Below, piece after piece: positions 32,212 through 43,799 of a stretch of 64,000 nt of DNA. Below the pieces are notes generated by a model that was not told the origin of the DNA, made no database searches, and saw nothing but the letters and a program-made list of their open reading frames with translations. The DNA lies in the NCBI GenBank assembly GCA_965212135.1, contig OZ243044.1, positions 1,116,001-1,180,000 on the forward strand. Reading direction: 5' to 3'. Every line of letters starts with the position of its first letter. The stretch's first letter is position 1. A program made the position numbers and the translations under genes. The DNA is from Bin75 sp965212135. Its GTDB lineage: Bacteria > Nitrospirota > Nitrospiria > Nitrospirales > UBA8639.

Positions 32212-33786
32212 CTAGTCGCTCTCCCCGACCGGCTCATGATCTCCCGCATGAGACAGGAGCGTCCGGTCTCGCATCACGCTGGCGACAGACCCCCGGCTCA
32301 ACCGGTCCACCACCGCTTGCACCGACCCGTTCATGATCCGCAAAAACGGCGACGGGTACAGCCCGATCCAGAAAATCATCACGCACAGCGACACGGCAAT
32401 GATGGATTCGCGCGGGGCGAGATCCTTGAGCGCGTGGGGAACCTGCGCGCCCACCGGGCCAAACACCGCCCGCTCGTAATACCACAGAAAATAGGCCGCC
32501 GCGAAGATCACGCCCGAGACCGCCACGACGCCATACACCCAATGGGCTTGAAAGGCGCCGAGCAACACCAGAAATTCGCCAATGAACCCGTTGGTCCCCG
32601 GCAGTCCGATCGAGGCCATCCCGATGATGAGGAAACACGTCGCCAGCCACGGCATCTTCGATGCCAGGCCCCCGCACCGTTCGACCAAGGTATGGCCCAG
32701 CCGGTCATATAGAAATCCCGCAAAGAAAAAAAGCCCCGCGGTGGTAAACCCCAAATTGATCATCTGCAACAAGCCGCCCTGCAGACCCTGGAAATTCAAG
32801 GCAAACAACCCCAGGACCACAAACCCCAAATGGCTGATACTGCTGAACACGAGCAGGCGACGGAAGTCGGATTGAACGATGGCGACCATCGCACCCCAGA
32901 CAATGGCCGCCAACGCCAGCCCCATCACAATCGTCACCACGATGGCATGGGTCGAGGCGTCGGGCAGCAACGGAAAGGAGAACCGCAGAAACCCATAGGT
33001 GCCCAGCTTGACGCCGGCCAACACCACGGACATCCCGATCGGGCCTTGCACCAAGGCGTCGGGCAACCATGAATGAAAAGGGAACACCGGGGCCTTAAAG
33101 GCCAATCCCAGAAAGATCAGCCAAAAGATCAGCATCTGATCGCCAAACGGAACGGACACGGTCAACAATTCCAAGAAATCGAAACTGTACGCATTTGTGA
33201 CGTCGTGATAATTCAAACTTAAGAGCGCGAACCCCACCAGCATAAACACGCTGCCCAACAAGGTGTACAGCACGTACTTGAGCGCGGCATATTCCTTGTG
33301 CGCACCAACGCCCCACAGCTTAATCAGAAAATAGCTCGGCACGAGCATGAGTTCCCAGAACACGAAGAAGAGAATCAGGTCAATGGACACAAAAATGCCC
33401 ACCATCGTCGTTTCCAAAGCCAGGAGAGCCATAAAATAGGGCTTAATGTTTTCCCGAACGGAATCCCAGGAATAGAGCATGATCAGCACCGTGAGGAACG
33501 CCGAGAGGGGAACAAACAAGACACTGATGCCGTCAACGGCCAGGTGATAGGAAATGCCCAGGGCCGGCATCCAATCCAGCCGCTCGCTGAATTGCATGGC
33601 CGCGGATTCGGGGATGAACAGCAGCAACAGGACCACCGAGAGACCCAACTCCGCGCACGCCACTCCCAAGGCGGTTTTTTTAATCAGACCGGCGTCGTGT
33701 TGCGGCCACAACACCAGCGCCCCAAGTAGCGGGAGAAAGAGCAGGACCGACAACATCGGGAACCCGAATTGCCATTCTTCAAGCAT
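32212..33786 (-). CDS. nuoM: Complex I subunit NuoM (first copy)
   Basis: The 524-residue protein is a regular NuoM: FVFWELMLVPSYFLIKLWG (TM5 glutamate), PFHSWLPDALVQGP, GMSVVLAGVKLGTYGFLRF (TM8 region lysine), RRLLVFSSISHLGFVVLGLF and GTNGFIGEFLVLLGAF. Note VQGPIGMS in place of the more common TEAPTAGS. It starts 20 bp after nuoL and ends where the second nuoM begins, so the two are an ancient rather than recent duplication, given their low mutual similarity. Confidence 0.92.
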   Translation of the reverse strand: MLEEWQFGFPMLSVLLFLPLLGALVLWPQHDAGLIKKTALGVACAELGLSVVLLLLFIPESAAMQFSERLDWMPALGISYHLAVDGISVLFVPLSAFLTVLIMLYSWDSVRENIKPYFMALLALETTMVGIFVSIDLILFFVFWELMLVPSYFLIKLWGVGAHKEYAALKYVLYTLLGSVFMLVGFALLSLNYHDVTNAYSFDFLELLTVSVPFGDQMLIFWLIFLGLAFKAPVFPFHSWLPDALVQGPIGMSVVLAGVKLGTYGFLRFSFPLLPDASTHAIVVTIVMGLALAAIVWGAMVAIVQSDFRRLLVFSSISHLGFVVLGLFALNFQGLQGGLLQMINLGFTTAGLFFFAGFLYDRLGHTLVERCGGLASKMPWLATCFLIIGMASIGLPGTNGFIGEFLVLLGAFQAHWVYGVVAVSGVIFAAAYFLWYYERAVFGPVGAQVPHALKDLAPRESIIAVSLCVMIFWIGLYPSPFLRIMNGSVQAVVDRLSRGSVASVMRDRTLLSHAGDHEPVGESD

Positions 33787-33806
33787 CGTTCATCACTCCG
33801 TCACGA

Positions 33807-35789
<1,983 letters not shown>

Positions 35790-35790
35790 G

Positions 35791-36093
35791 TTACCACTTC
35801 AACAGATTAATCTGGTCAACGTTGGTCGCAATTTTCCCACGGAACACGACGATGATAATCGCAAGCCCCACGGCCGCTTCACCGGCGGCGATCGCGATAA
35901 CAAACAGGGCTGCCATTTGGCCGGCCATGGATTCGAGGTAATGGGAGAACGCGACCAGATTGATATTCGCCGCGTTTAACATGATCTCGACCGACATCAG
36001 GACAATAATAAAATTTCGGCGAATCAGGACTCCCAATAACCCCGTCATAAACAGGATCGCGCTCAACGCCACGTATGCGGAAAGAGGAATCAT
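35791..36093 (-). CDS. nuoK: Complex I subunit NuoK
   Basis: A 100-residue three-helix protein with the family pattern: LFMTGLLGVLIRRNFIIVL, the TM2 glutamate in MSVEIMLNAANINLVAF and the TM3 glutamate in AIAAGEAAVGLAIIIVVF. Both glutamates are part of the proton path. The ATG overlaps the nuoJ stop in an ATGA. Length matches the usual 100-105 residues. Confidence 0.95.
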   Translation of the reverse strand: MIPLSAYVALSAILFMTGLLGVLIRRNFIIVLMSVEIMLNAANINLVAFSHYLESMAGQMAALFVIAIAAGEAAVGLAIIIVVFRGKIATNVDQINLLKW

Positions 36094-36632
36094 GATGATT
36101 GACCGGCGTCGCCGTCCGCCGTGGAAACCGGATTCGGCGGCGTTTTGGCCAGGACAATCGCCCCGATAATCGCGCCCAGAAGAAAGACCCCCACGATCTC
36201 GAAGAGCAACAAATAGTCGCTAAACATCGTGAGACCCACGGCGTGACTCGGTCCCGTGCGTAACACCACCTCCGTCGTCGCCGTCCCTTTGGCGCCTCCA
36301 TAGGGGGTTTGAAACAGCAAGATGAGCAATTCGCCCAGCATCGCCAAACCGGCAAACAGAAAAAAAGGATATTTTTTATGCAGGTACTGTTCTTCCGTTT
36401 TCAAGTTGAGCAACATCAAGACAAAGAGATACAGCACCAGGATGGCCCCGGCATACACAATGATTTGCACGGCAAAGAGAAACTCGGCGTTGAGCAAAAC
36501 GAAGAGACCGGCCACGTGCAGCAGCAGGGACAGCAGGCTCATACCGGAATGGACGGGGTTTTTCATGGCGATCGTGCACACCCCGGACAGGATACTCACG
36601 GTCGCAAAGTACCCAAACAATAAATAGATCAT
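36090..36632 (-). CDS. nuoJ: Complex I subunit NuoJ
   Basis: The 180-residue protein has five helices and the NuoJ signature NPVHSGMSLLSLLLHVAGLF and LFAVQIIVYAGAILVLYLFVLML, the latter with the pi-bulge region of TM3. A hydrophilic loop (KTEEQYLHKKYP) and the last helix follow. It begins 9 bp after nuoI and overlaps nuoK by 4 bp. Confidence 0.94.
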   Translation of the reverse strand: MIYLLFGYFATVSILSGVCTIAMKNPVHSGMSLLSLLLHVAGLFVLLNAEFLFAVQIIVYAGAILVLYLFVLMLLNLKTEEQYLHKKYPFFLFAGLAMLGELLILLFQTPYGGAKGTATTEVVLRTGPSHAVGLTMFSDYLLLFEIVGVFLLGAIIGAIVLAKTPPNPVSTADGDAGQSS

Positions 36633-36641
36633 CGTGAAAGG

Positions 36642-37217
36642 CTAGGAGTCAGATGATTCCACTTTCCCCACGGGCTGCGGAAAGTGGTACTGGTAGGCGC
36701 GGCTCTCTTCATCATTCTTTTCCTGATTATGGGCATAGAGATATTTTTTGGCGTCTTCCAGGTGTTGTTCGCCGATGTCATAGAGCCGCTGTTTGTCGAA
36801 CAGGAGGATGCGTTTATCAGACGTCGAATACTCATACATCTTGGTCATGGCCAACGCATTGACCGGGCAGGCTTCCACGCAATACCCGCAAAACACGCAT
36901 TTGGTAATATCAATATAAAACTCGGACGCATACCGTTGTAACGGCTTCTCTTTGTCTTCTTCGCTGATGACTTTGATGCACCGGGACGGACAGGCGACTT
37001 CGCAGAGATCGCAGCCCACGCACCGTTCCTGCCCGTTGTCGTACCGCAACAAGCCCAAGGCTCCGCGATGCGCATCGGGAATCGTTCGCTTTTCACGAGG
37101 ATACTCGAAGGTCATCGGGCGATGAAACATATGCTTGAACGTGACCTTCATCGCCTGCCAGATTTCGCGAAACAAGACCGAATCGAATATTTTTTTCGTG
37201 TGGCTTGGCGTTTCCAT
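36642..37217 (-). CDS. nuoI: Complex I subunit NuoI (2x 4Fe-4S)
   Basis: This 191-residue protein has two Cx2Cx2Cx3C(P) motifs: CVGCDLCEVACP and CVFCGYCVEACP, ligands of clusters N6a and N6b. The N-terminal 40 residues (FREIWQAMKVTFKHMF) include the amphipathic helix that contacts the membrane arm. It follows nuoG by only 17 bp. In most bacteria nuoH lies between nuoG and nuoI; here there is no room for it. Confidence 0.95.
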   Translation of the reverse strand: METPSHTKKIFDSVLFREIWQAMKVTFKHMFHRPMTFEYPREKRTIPDAHRGALGLLRYDNGQERCVGCDLCEVACPSRCIKVISEEDKEKPLQRYASEFYIDITKCVFCGYCVEACPVNALAMTKMYEYSTSDKRILLFDKQRLYDIGEQHLEDAKKYLYAHNQEKNDEESRAYQYHFPQPVGKVESSDS

Positions 37218-37234
37218 GAGCCGACTCGAGTCGC

Positions 37235-39928
37235 TTACATTTTCTCGATCGTCACCGGGGTGACCTTGAAATACGGCACCCGGGTCACGGGGTCAACGTC
37301 AACCCGGGCTAAATCCTTGATCGGAGGATCAGTAAAATGTTCGGGGAACACACAGGTGCCCGGCGCCACGCCGATATCGGGCTGCACGCCCAACTCCAGG
37401 CTTCCTTGATCCGAGACCACGCGAACACGCCCGCCTTCGGCCACGCCCAATCGTTCACATTCGTCCATGGACATCCGTAACGCTTTCGTATTCGGCGCAA
37501 TCTCCATCAACCCGGAAGCCTTCGTGGACAGTTTCCCGGAATGATAGATGAGTTGAATCAACGTCATCGCACAGGGACGCCCCGCCCCTTTGCCGTTCCC
37601 GGTGACGGCATACCGGCCGCCGACCGAATCCCGATAGCCGTTGCGAAGATACGCGGCGGGATCGGCCGCCACGGGTTTGGGTTGAGCGAGATTATAGTAG
37701 CCGGGGAGCAACTTCCGAATTTCCGTTTGAATATCCTGCGTCGTTTCATACGGGAGGGTCTGCCCCATGCCGTTGGCAATGCCCGCCATGATGTGCCAAT
37801 CCAACGCGCTCTCGCCCAACGGGTCCAGCGCCGGTCTGACAAACTGGACTTTCCCTTCCTGGTTGGTGACCGTGCCGTCATTTTCCGCAAACGTACACGC
37901 CGGGAACACCACATGCGCGTACTGCGCCGTCTCCGTCAGGAAAGGGTCCTGACAAATGAGCAAGTCCAACCGACTCAAGGCCTCCGCCACGCCACACGAC
38001 TTCGGAAGCGTGGCCAAAGGATTCTCGCCAACCACGTAGAGCGCTTTAATCCGACCGGCGCGACAGGCCTCCAAAATTTCCATGAGGGATTTGCCGGATT
38101 GCGCGCTCGGCAATGGCGCGCCCCACGCTTCAGAAAATTTTTGGCGCGCGGGGGGGTGACCATAGTCCGCCGGTCCCGGGAGGAATTCCGGCGCCGCCCC
38201 CATATCCACGGCTCCCTGTTCATTGCCCTCTTCAATAAACGTGTTAATCCCGCAGCCGGGTTTATCGAGTTTCCCCGTCACCCACGCAAGATCAATGAGA
38301 GTCAACACGTTGTCATAGCCGCCCTGCTGACGGACAATCCCTTCCCCGCACACAATGACGGACCGGGAGGCTTCCGCAAAAACTTTGGCAATCTCATGGA
38401 TCGCGGCGACCGACACCCCCGTTTCCTCCGCCACCGCGTCAAGCGAAACCGCCTGCGCGGCGGCTTTCAAGCCCGTCAGCGCTTCGGAAGCCTGGGCGGC
38501 AACGCCGGGATCAATGAGATCCCGCGCCACGACGGATGCGACCAGGCCCTTGACCAACGTGCCTTCCGTCCCCGGTTTGACCAGCGTCGGATGCGACGCC
38601 AACCGGGCCAGATTGGTATGCATGGAATCCACCACCATGACCGAGGCGTTGTACGTCCCGATGGCGGCTTTCACCCGCAGGCTGGCCACCGGATTCGTTT
38701 CCGTGATGTTGGCTCCCACCACCAAAATCGCCTGGGCTTTGGTGAGGTCTTCGGACGTGTTCATCATGCGGCTGACCCCAAGGGCATGATGAACCGCGCG
38801 CACAAAATTCATATGGCCGTACCGCGCGCTGCTGTCAACGTTGTTGGTCCCGATCACGGTCCGCATAAATCGCTGGAAGACGTAGAGCGATTCATTCGTG
38901 CACCGCCCCGTGATCAACCCCGCAACGGCGTCAGGGCCATAGGCGTCTTTGATGCGCACCAGCCGCTCGGCGGCCGTATCCAACGCCTCAATCCAGGGGG
39001 CGGGAACCAGACGCGCGTCTTTTCGAATCAGCGGCTCTTTGAGCCGGTCGTGACTGTCAACAAATTGGAAACCGAACCGGCCCCGCACGCAAATCCCGCC
39101 ATGACCGTTGACCGTATCCCCCCGGTCGCCCCATTTATTTTTCCAGGACAAGGGAGAGGTCACCCGCACGACTTCGGTATCCTTCGTCTCCACGTATATT
39201 TGGCATCCGTCGCCACAGTAATTGCAGGTGGTCGTGGTTTTGCGAAGCTGCCACGGCTTATACACGTACTTTGAAAACTTGTTCGTAATCGCGCCCACGG
39301 GACAGACGGCGAGGCAATCACCGCAAAACTCACAATCCAAGGACTGATCGCCTTTCGCCACCACTTGCGTAAACCCGTCCTTCTTGATGAATTGCAGGGC
39401 GTCAATGCGCTGAACGTCTTTGCAGATATTGATGCATTCCCCGCAGGCGATGCAGCGATTCATGTTCAAGTCGAGCACGAGGCTGCGCGTGTCTTCCGGA
39501 ATGTTTTTTTGTTTGGCGTTGGCCAGATTGGTGACTTCATGCTCAAACGCCATGTCTTGCAGTTCACAATGCCCGTCGGCATCACAGACCGGACAATCCA
39601 GGGGATGCACGGACAGATGTTTTTCAACGGCTTTTTTCCGCGCGTCGAACAGATCGCCCCCTTCCGTCCGCACCACCATCCCCGCCGCCGCTTTGGCGGT
39701 GCACGAACGCACCGGAGACTTCTTGCCTTCCTGCATCACCAGGCACATGCCGCACGACCCAAACGGGTCAAACGTATAGTGATAACACATCGCGGGCACA
39801 ATTTTGCCCATGCTGGAAATCACGTCGTACAGCGACACGCCTTCTTTCGCGGCGACGGTTTCGCCGTCAATGCTCAACTCGATGGCCGCGGCTGCGGTAT
39901 CTGGTGTCGTCACTGGTTTGAGTGCCAT
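37235..39928 (-). CDS. nuoG: Complex I subunit NuoG
   Basis: The 897-residue protein has a 2Fe-2S site (CYHYTFDPFGSCGMC, later C), the His-Cys3 site (HPLDCPVCDADGHC), two 4Fe-4S motifs (CIACGECINIC and CEFCGDCLAVCP) and a formate-dehydrogenase-type site (CNYCGDGC). A molybdopterin-oxidoreductase-like domain fills the rest, degenerate as usual for NuoG. Without nuoE and nuoF beside it, electrons may enter from ferredoxin or another donor, or the NADH module lies elsewhere. It is 38 bp downstream of nuoD. Confidence 0.94.
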   Translation of the reverse strand: MALKPVTTPDTAAAAIELSIDGETVAAKEGVSLYDVISSMGKIVPAMCYHYTFDPFGSCGMCLVMQEGKKSPVRSCTAKAAAGMVVRTEGGDLFDARKKAVEKHLSVHPLDCPVCDADGHCELQDMAFEHEVTNLANAKQKNIPEDTRSLVLDLNMNRCIACGECINICKDVQRIDALQFIKKDGFTQVVAKGDQSLDCEFCGDCLAVCPVGAITNKFSKYVYKPWQLRKTTTTCNYCGDGCQIYVETKDTEVVRVTSPLSWKNKWGDRGDTVNGHGGICVRGRFGFQFVDSHDRLKEPLIRKDARLVPAPWIEALDTAAERLVRIKDAYGPDAVAGLITGRCTNESLYVFQRFMRTVIGTNNVDSSARYGHMNFVRAVHHALGVSRMMNTSEDLTKAQAILVVGANITETNPVASLRVKAAIGTYNASVMVVDSMHTNLARLASHPTLVKPGTEGTLVKGLVASVVARDLIDPGVAAQASEALTGLKAAAQAVSLDAVAEETGVSVAAIHEIAKVFAEASRSVIVCGEGIVRQQGGYDNVLTLIDLAWVTGKLDKPGCGINTFIEEGNEQGAVDMGAAPEFLPGPADYGHPPARQKFSEAWGAPLPSAQSGKSLMEILEACRAGRIKALYVVGENPLATLPKSCGVAEALSRLDLLICQDPFLTETAQYAHVVFPACTFAENDGTVTNQEGKVQFVRPALDPLGESALDWHIMAGIANGMGQTLPYETTQDIQTEIRKLLPGYYNLAQPKPVAADPAAYLRNGYRDSVGGRYAVTGNGKGAGRPCAMTLIQLIYHSGKLSTKASGLMEIAPNTKALRMSMDECERLGVAEGGRVRVVSDQGSLELGVQPDIGVAPGTCVFPEHFTDPPIKDLARVDVDPVTRVPYFKVTPVTIEKM

Positions 39929-39966
39929 AGCGCTTTCATCCCGGATGGCCGACGTTGCACGGTCGG

Positions 39967-41217
39967 CTATCTGTCACATTCCCCCATCACAATGTCATAC
40001 GACCCGAAAATCGTGACCGCGTCGGCGATCATGTACCCTTTGGCCATATAGTCAAACGCGCCCATATGAATAAAGGACGGGGCCCGAATCTTCAAGCGAT
40101 ACGGTTTCCCGCCACCCGTACTCACGATATAAAACCCCAGCTCGCCTTTGTGCGCTTCCGTTCCGCAATAAATTTCACCGGGCGGCGCATCAAACCCCTG
40201 CGAAAAAAGTTTAAACTGCTGGATCATGGATTCGAGATTGGTGAACACCCGGTCCTTGGGCGGCAGCATGACACTGGGCACGTCGGCCATCACCGCACCG
40301 TCCTTCGGCATTTGCTCCAGGCATTGCCGAACGATCTTCATGCTCTCGCGCATTTCTTCCACGCGCACCCAATACCGGTCATACGTATCGCCGTTGCGGC
40401 CAACCGGCACACTGAACTCGCATTGGGGGTAGGCCCCGTACGACTCATATTTCCGCAAGTCGTAATCCACGCCCGACCCCCGCAACGTCGGGCCGCTCAA
40501 CCCAAAGTTTAACGCGTCCTCCGCCGAGATCACCGCCACGCCCACGGTCCGCGCCAGCCAAATACGGTTCCGTTCCAGGAACACCACGTATTCGTCAATC
40601 TTTGGAGGAAAGTAATCAAGGAAATCCCGAATCCTGGCCTCCAGCGAGCCGGGCAAATCCCGCTCTACGCCGCCAATGCGATACCAACTCGTCGTGAGCC
40701 GCGCGCCGCACAATTCATCAAACCAGTCGAGAAGAATCTCGCGGTCGCGGAACGTATAGAAAAAGACGGTCATGGCTCCGATATCGAGCGCCTGCGTCCC
40801 CAACCAAAACAAATGCCCGATAATCCGCTGCACTTCCGCCACCAGCGTGCGTAAATATTCCGCCCGTTCTGGCACGGTGATATTCATCAGTTTTTCAACG
40901 GCCCGGCAATACGCAAAGTTGTTGTACATCGCGCAGACGTAGTCGAGACGGTCCGTATGAGGAATAAACTGATGATACGTCCCGGCTTCGGCGAGCTTTT
41001 CCACGCCGCGATGCAGGAAGCCCATCACCACCGTGGATTTCGTAATCCGCTCGCCCTCAAGATCCAGGATCACTTTCAGCACGCCATGCGTCGCGGGATG
41101 CTGCGGGCCCATGTTCAGCAGCAATTCCTCGGTCCGCAGAATCGGGAGATCCGCGGTTTCCGGGTGCGTGGGATCAACCTTATAGACGGTTTCGCGTTGG
41201 TCTTCTACGTAGGCCAT
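39967..41217 (-). CDS. nuoD: Complex I subunit NuoD
   Basis: The 416-residue 49-kDa-type subunit carries LLNMGPQHPATHGVLKVIL at the N-terminus (the loop at the quinone site), HRGVEKLAE, YICAMYNN-like YVCAMYNNFAYCRAVE, and the C-terminal PSFIHMGAFDYMAKGYMIADAVTIFGSYD, quoted in parts as marks of the family. It has lost the NiFe-binding cysteines of hydrogenases, as expected. It is separate from nuoC rather than fused, 42 bp downstream of it. Confidence 0.95.
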   Translation of the reverse strand: MAYVEDQRETVYKVDPTHPETADLPILRTEELLLNMGPQHPATHGVLKVILDLEGERITKSTVVMGFLHRGVEKLAEAGTYHQFIPHTDRLDYVCAMYNNFAYCRAVEKLMNITVPERAEYLRTLVAEVQRIIGHLFWLGTQALDIGAMTVFFYTFRDREILLDWFDELCGARLTTSWYRIGGVERDLPGSLEARIRDFLDYFPPKIDEYVVFLERNRIWLARTVGVAVISAEDALNFGLSGPTLRGSGVDYDLRKYESYGAYPQCEFSVPVGRNGDTYDRYWVRVEEMRESMKIVRQCLEQMPKDGAVMADVPSVMLPPKDRVFTNLESMIQQFKLFSQGFDAPPGEIYCGTEAHKGELGFYIVSTGGGKPYRLKIRAPSFIHMGAFDYMAKGYMIADAVTIFGSYDIVMGECDR

Positions 41218-41259
41218 GGTGCGTGAGTGGACCCCGTTGCGGGCGGCCGCGCCCGTTCG

Positions 41260-41757
41260 TCAGGTCGCGCCTTCATTCAGAAAATCAAACGTATCCCGCC
41301 AGCCCTTCCCCTGAAGCGGAAAATCTTTCCGCAACGGATAGCCTTCGGGAAAATCATCCGGCATCAAAATCCGCCGCATGTCCGGATGGTCGTTGAAGCG
41401 AATCCCCATCATGTCAAAGACTTCCCGCTCCATAAATTCCGCGCCGCGCCAAAGCTCCGTCAACGAATCCAGGGAACAATCATGTTCCGGGACCCGGGTT
41501 TTCACGCGAACGCGATGGTGATGCCGAATGGAATACACCTCATACACGACTTCAAACCGTTCTTCATCATCGGGCCAGTCCACGGAGCTGACGTGCACGA
41601 TGTAATCACAATCCATGGCCGGATCATCCTTCAGAAAACGACAGACGGCGCGCAAGGATTCGCGCTTCACCGTCACGGCCAGATCGCCCCGCCATTCGTG
41701 AGCGTCCAGAAACCCGTCCGGAAATCGGGCGCGGAGTGTTTCGGCAAGGGGATGCAT
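41260..41757 (-). CDS. nuoC: Complex I subunit NuoC
   Basis: From MHPLAETLRARFPDG the protein has 165 residues, with the 30-kDa signature ERFEVVYEVYSIRHHHRVRVK and EREVFDMMGIRFNDHPDMRRILMPDDFPEGYPLRKDFP, of which EVFDMMGI and HPDMRRIL are diagnostic. The frame is open 41 codons further upstream, but those overlap nuoB and are not protein-like. The ATG shares one base with the nuoB stop (TAATG), so translation is coupled. Confidence 0.94.
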   Translation of the reverse strand: MHPLAETLRARFPDGFLDAHEWRGDLAVTVKRESLRAVCRFLKDDPAMDCDYIVHVSSVDWPDDEERFEVVYEVYSIRHHHRVRVKTRVPEHDCSLDSLTELWRGAEFMEREVFDMMGIRFNDHPDMRRILMPDDFPEGYPLRKDFPLQGKGWRDTFDFLNEGAT

Positions 41758-42293
41758 TACCCGACCGCCGTTTCCCGGGGCTTGACCTGCTCCGGCTGTT
41801 TGGTAAAAACCCGCTTCTGCATAATCTGATCCTGCAGTTTGAGAATGCCGTCGAACAAGGCTTCGGGGGTCGGCGGGCACCCGGGCACATACATGTCAAC
41901 CGGCACAAAACGATCCACGCCCTGCACCACGCTGTAACTGTCGTAAATATTCCCGGACGTCGCGCAGGACCCCATGGCAATGACGTATTTTGGCTCCGGC
42001 ATCTGATCGTAGATTTTCCGAATCACCGGCGCCATGCGCCGGCAGACCGTCCCCGCCACAATCATCAAATCGGATTGACGGGGAGAGCCGCGAAACACGC
42101 CGGCGCCGTACCGGTCAATATCGTACCGGGACGAGACCGCGGTGATCATTTCAATCGCGCAACAGGCCAGGCCAAACGTCATTGGCCAGAGCGAGCCTTT
42201 GCGCGCCCAGTTCACGGCTTTTTCAAGCGAGAGCGTGATGAAGCCAAGATCGCCGTCGCGCTCGTGCTTTTTGCCTATCTGAATCAGTCCCAA
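41757..42293 (-). CDS. nuoB: Complex I subunit NuoB
   Basis: The product of about 178 residues holds the N2 cluster ligands: FGLACCAIEM (tandem cysteines), GSCATSGNIYDSYSVVQGVD and VPGCPPTPEAL. I place the start at TTG 42293, which has GGAGGA six bases upstream and lies just after nuoA; an in-frame ATG at 42341 inside nuoA is the alternative. The C-terminal tail (RVFTKQPEQVKPRETAVG) is typical. Confidence 0.92.
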   Translation of the reverse strand: MGLIQIGKKHERDGDLGFITLSLEKAVNWARKGSLWPMTFGLACCAIEMITAVSSRYDIDRYGAGVFRGSPRQSDLMIVAGTVCRRMAPVIRKIYDQMPEPKYVIAMGSCATSGNIYDSYSVVQGVDRFVPVDMYVPGCPPTPEALFDGILKLQDQIMQKRVFTKQPEQVKPRETAVG

Positions 42294-42306
42294 TGTCTTC
42301 CTCCCG

Positions 42307-42693
42307 CTAATCCCACTCCAGCGCGCCCTTCCTCCAGGCATACACGTAGGCCACGACAAACAGGCCGATGAAAATCATCATTTCAATCAAGCCAATCACC
42401 CCAAGCTGATCAAAGGTCACGGCCCAGGGATAGAGAAAAATCACCTCAATATCGAAAATCACGAACAACATCGCGATGACGTAGTAACGCACGGGAAACG
42501 GCATGCGAGAATCCGAAAACGGCTCACTGCCACATTCATACACGCTTAATTTTTCAGCTTCGGGATATTTCGGCTGGACGAGATAGCTCAAGGCGAAGGT
42601 CACCAGGCCAAAACCCAGCGCCAGCACGATAAACGCGAGAACCGGGAAATAATTCGCTAAATACTCCAGAAGCAGATCTGACTCGCCGACCAT
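42307..42693 (-). CDS. nuoA: Complex I subunit NuoA
   Basis: From MVGESDLLLEYLANYFP the 128-residue protein shows three helices and the loop KYPEAEKLSVYECGSEPF with the conserved cysteine and glutamate, followed by RYYVIAMLFVIFDIEVIFLYPWAV, cited for its FDIEVIFLYPW core. It opens the operon; twelve nuo genes follow on the minus strand with small gaps or overlaps. A TTG six codons upstream is in frame but less likely. Confidence 0.93.
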   Translation of the reverse strand: MVGESDLLLEYLANYFPVLAFIVLALGFGLVTFALSYLVQPKYPEAEKLSVYECGSEPFSDSRMPFPVRYYVIAMLFVIFDIEVIFLYPWAVTFDQLGVIGLIEMMIFIGLFVVAYVYAWRKGALEWD

Positions 42694-42747
42694 GCGCACA
42701 CGACCTCGCAAAAGTCAAAAATCTTCAATTTTTTCGCCGGATTTCAC

Positions 42748-42777
42748 ATGGTAGCACACGGTTTTTTCATGAATCAA
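42748..42777 (-). promoter_or_regulatory. Candidate promoter of the nuo operon
   Basis: On the minus strand TTGATT (42777-42772) and TACCAT (42753-42748) are separated by 18 bp, about 55 bp upstream of the nuoA ATG. It is the best sigma70-like match in the leader; no operator was recognised. Confidence 0.4.
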
Positions 42778-43207
42778 GCGAACAAAAGACCTACCATCCG
42801 GTCGTCAAAATCCCCAAGGCCTCATTTCTCTCTGCAAAGAATACGCAAACGCCCTCGTGAGCGATTCCCGCGAGGCACAAAGATGCCGACGATAGGTGGG
42901 GCCGTCCCCGCATCGGGCAAAAACTGGAACGGGGGCGGGGCGATTTACGATTTCCGCATATCCTGCGGGGGGCGTTTCAATGTTTTGGGGGGCGACGGTT
43001 GCGTCTGTTCCCATTCATCTGTCAGGGGAGCGACCGCACGGGCCTTGTTCCGCCGATGGATCTGCGTGTGAATGCGTTGGGGCGGATTCCCGGCCACGGC
43101 ATCGCTTGCTCCGCAATCCTTTGATGGGTTCGTCGGCTTTTTAGACATCAGACACAACCTGTTGCTCAACACCCGACCATGAGCCGTGGCGGGAAACCCC
43201 GAACGCC
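42778..43207. other. Intergenic region between nuoA and the EF-hand gene, with one doubtful small ORF
   Basis: This 430-bp stretch holds no recognised gene. A minus-strand frame from ATG 43148 to 42945 would encode 67 residues (MSKKPTNPSKDCGASDA at the start, very polar, Pro- and Arg-rich, ending PPQDMRKS). It lies 60 bp downstream of the EF-hand gene with only a poor AGG upstream, so it may be a small basic protein or chance. I see no tRNA, repeat or clear terminator here. Confidence 0.3.
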
Positions 43208-43759
43208 TTACGGAGACGGTGCGGACCACCGCGGAATGCGCGAAGGCTGTTTCTCCAAATGGCTGGTATCATACAGACGTTCATTCCCCGTGAGGCCATC
43301 CTCATCGGGGTCCGACCACATCTCGCCGTGGCCCGTCTCAAATTCTCCATTGCCGTTGCGGTCGAGCCAATAGAACAACGGCGCCCCGACCGTCACGACG
43401 ACCGGCGTGCCGAATTCATCCAGCCACACTTTGTAGGTTCGTCTGGCCGTCATATAGTTCACAACGCCGTCCCCGTTCATCGCAAATTCCCGGAAAAACA
43501 AATCGTTGCGCCAATCGTAATACGCATCCATCTCACGGTCGTCAAATTCATCAGGCTCGTTTGGCAGAGGGGAAAAATCCCGCACATGCGTTTCGTCAAC
43601 GGCCCGGAAAACCAAAGGAATCGGAGCAGGCGGCGCGTGCCCGGACGGTTCCCGTGCAACGACCGGAGAACACGATACGCCGACGATCATCACCCAGATC
43701 AGCGCAGGCATCACCCCACGTCGCCGGGAGGCAGATGTGTGCTCGGGAACCGGATTCAT
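43208..43759 (-). CDS. Secreted protein with EF-hand-like calcium loops
   Basis: The 183-residue product has a basic start (SASRRRG), a hydrophobic core and GVSC at about residue 30, so it is exported and may be lipidated. The mature part has EF-hand-like loops: NGDGVVNYMTARR, DRNGNGEFETGHGE and DPDEDGLTGNE. Y-K-V-W-L-D-E-F in the middle is hydrophobic enough to form the core. I know no function; calcium binding is inferred from the DxNxDG-type loops. It is divergent from priA with only 40 bp between start codons. Confidence 0.65.
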   Translation of the reverse strand: MNPVPEHTSASRRRGVMPALIWVMIVGVSCSPVVAREPSGHAPPAPIPLVFRAVDETHVRDFSPLPNEPDEFDDREMDAYYDWRNDLFFREFAMNGDGVVNYMTARRTYKVWLDEFGTPVVVTVGAPLFYWLDRNGNGEFETGHGEMWSDPDEDGLTGNERLYDTSHLEKQPSRIPRWSAPSP

Positions 43760-43799
43760 TGCGTTGTGAGGTCATTGTCCATTTGGCACAATAGCCCGC

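Noticed and set aside
37541..39274. Plus-strand frame of 577 codons opposite nuoG
   Set aside because: NuoG on the minus strand has all iron-sulfur motifs; the plus-strand product is Arg/His-rich and motif-free.
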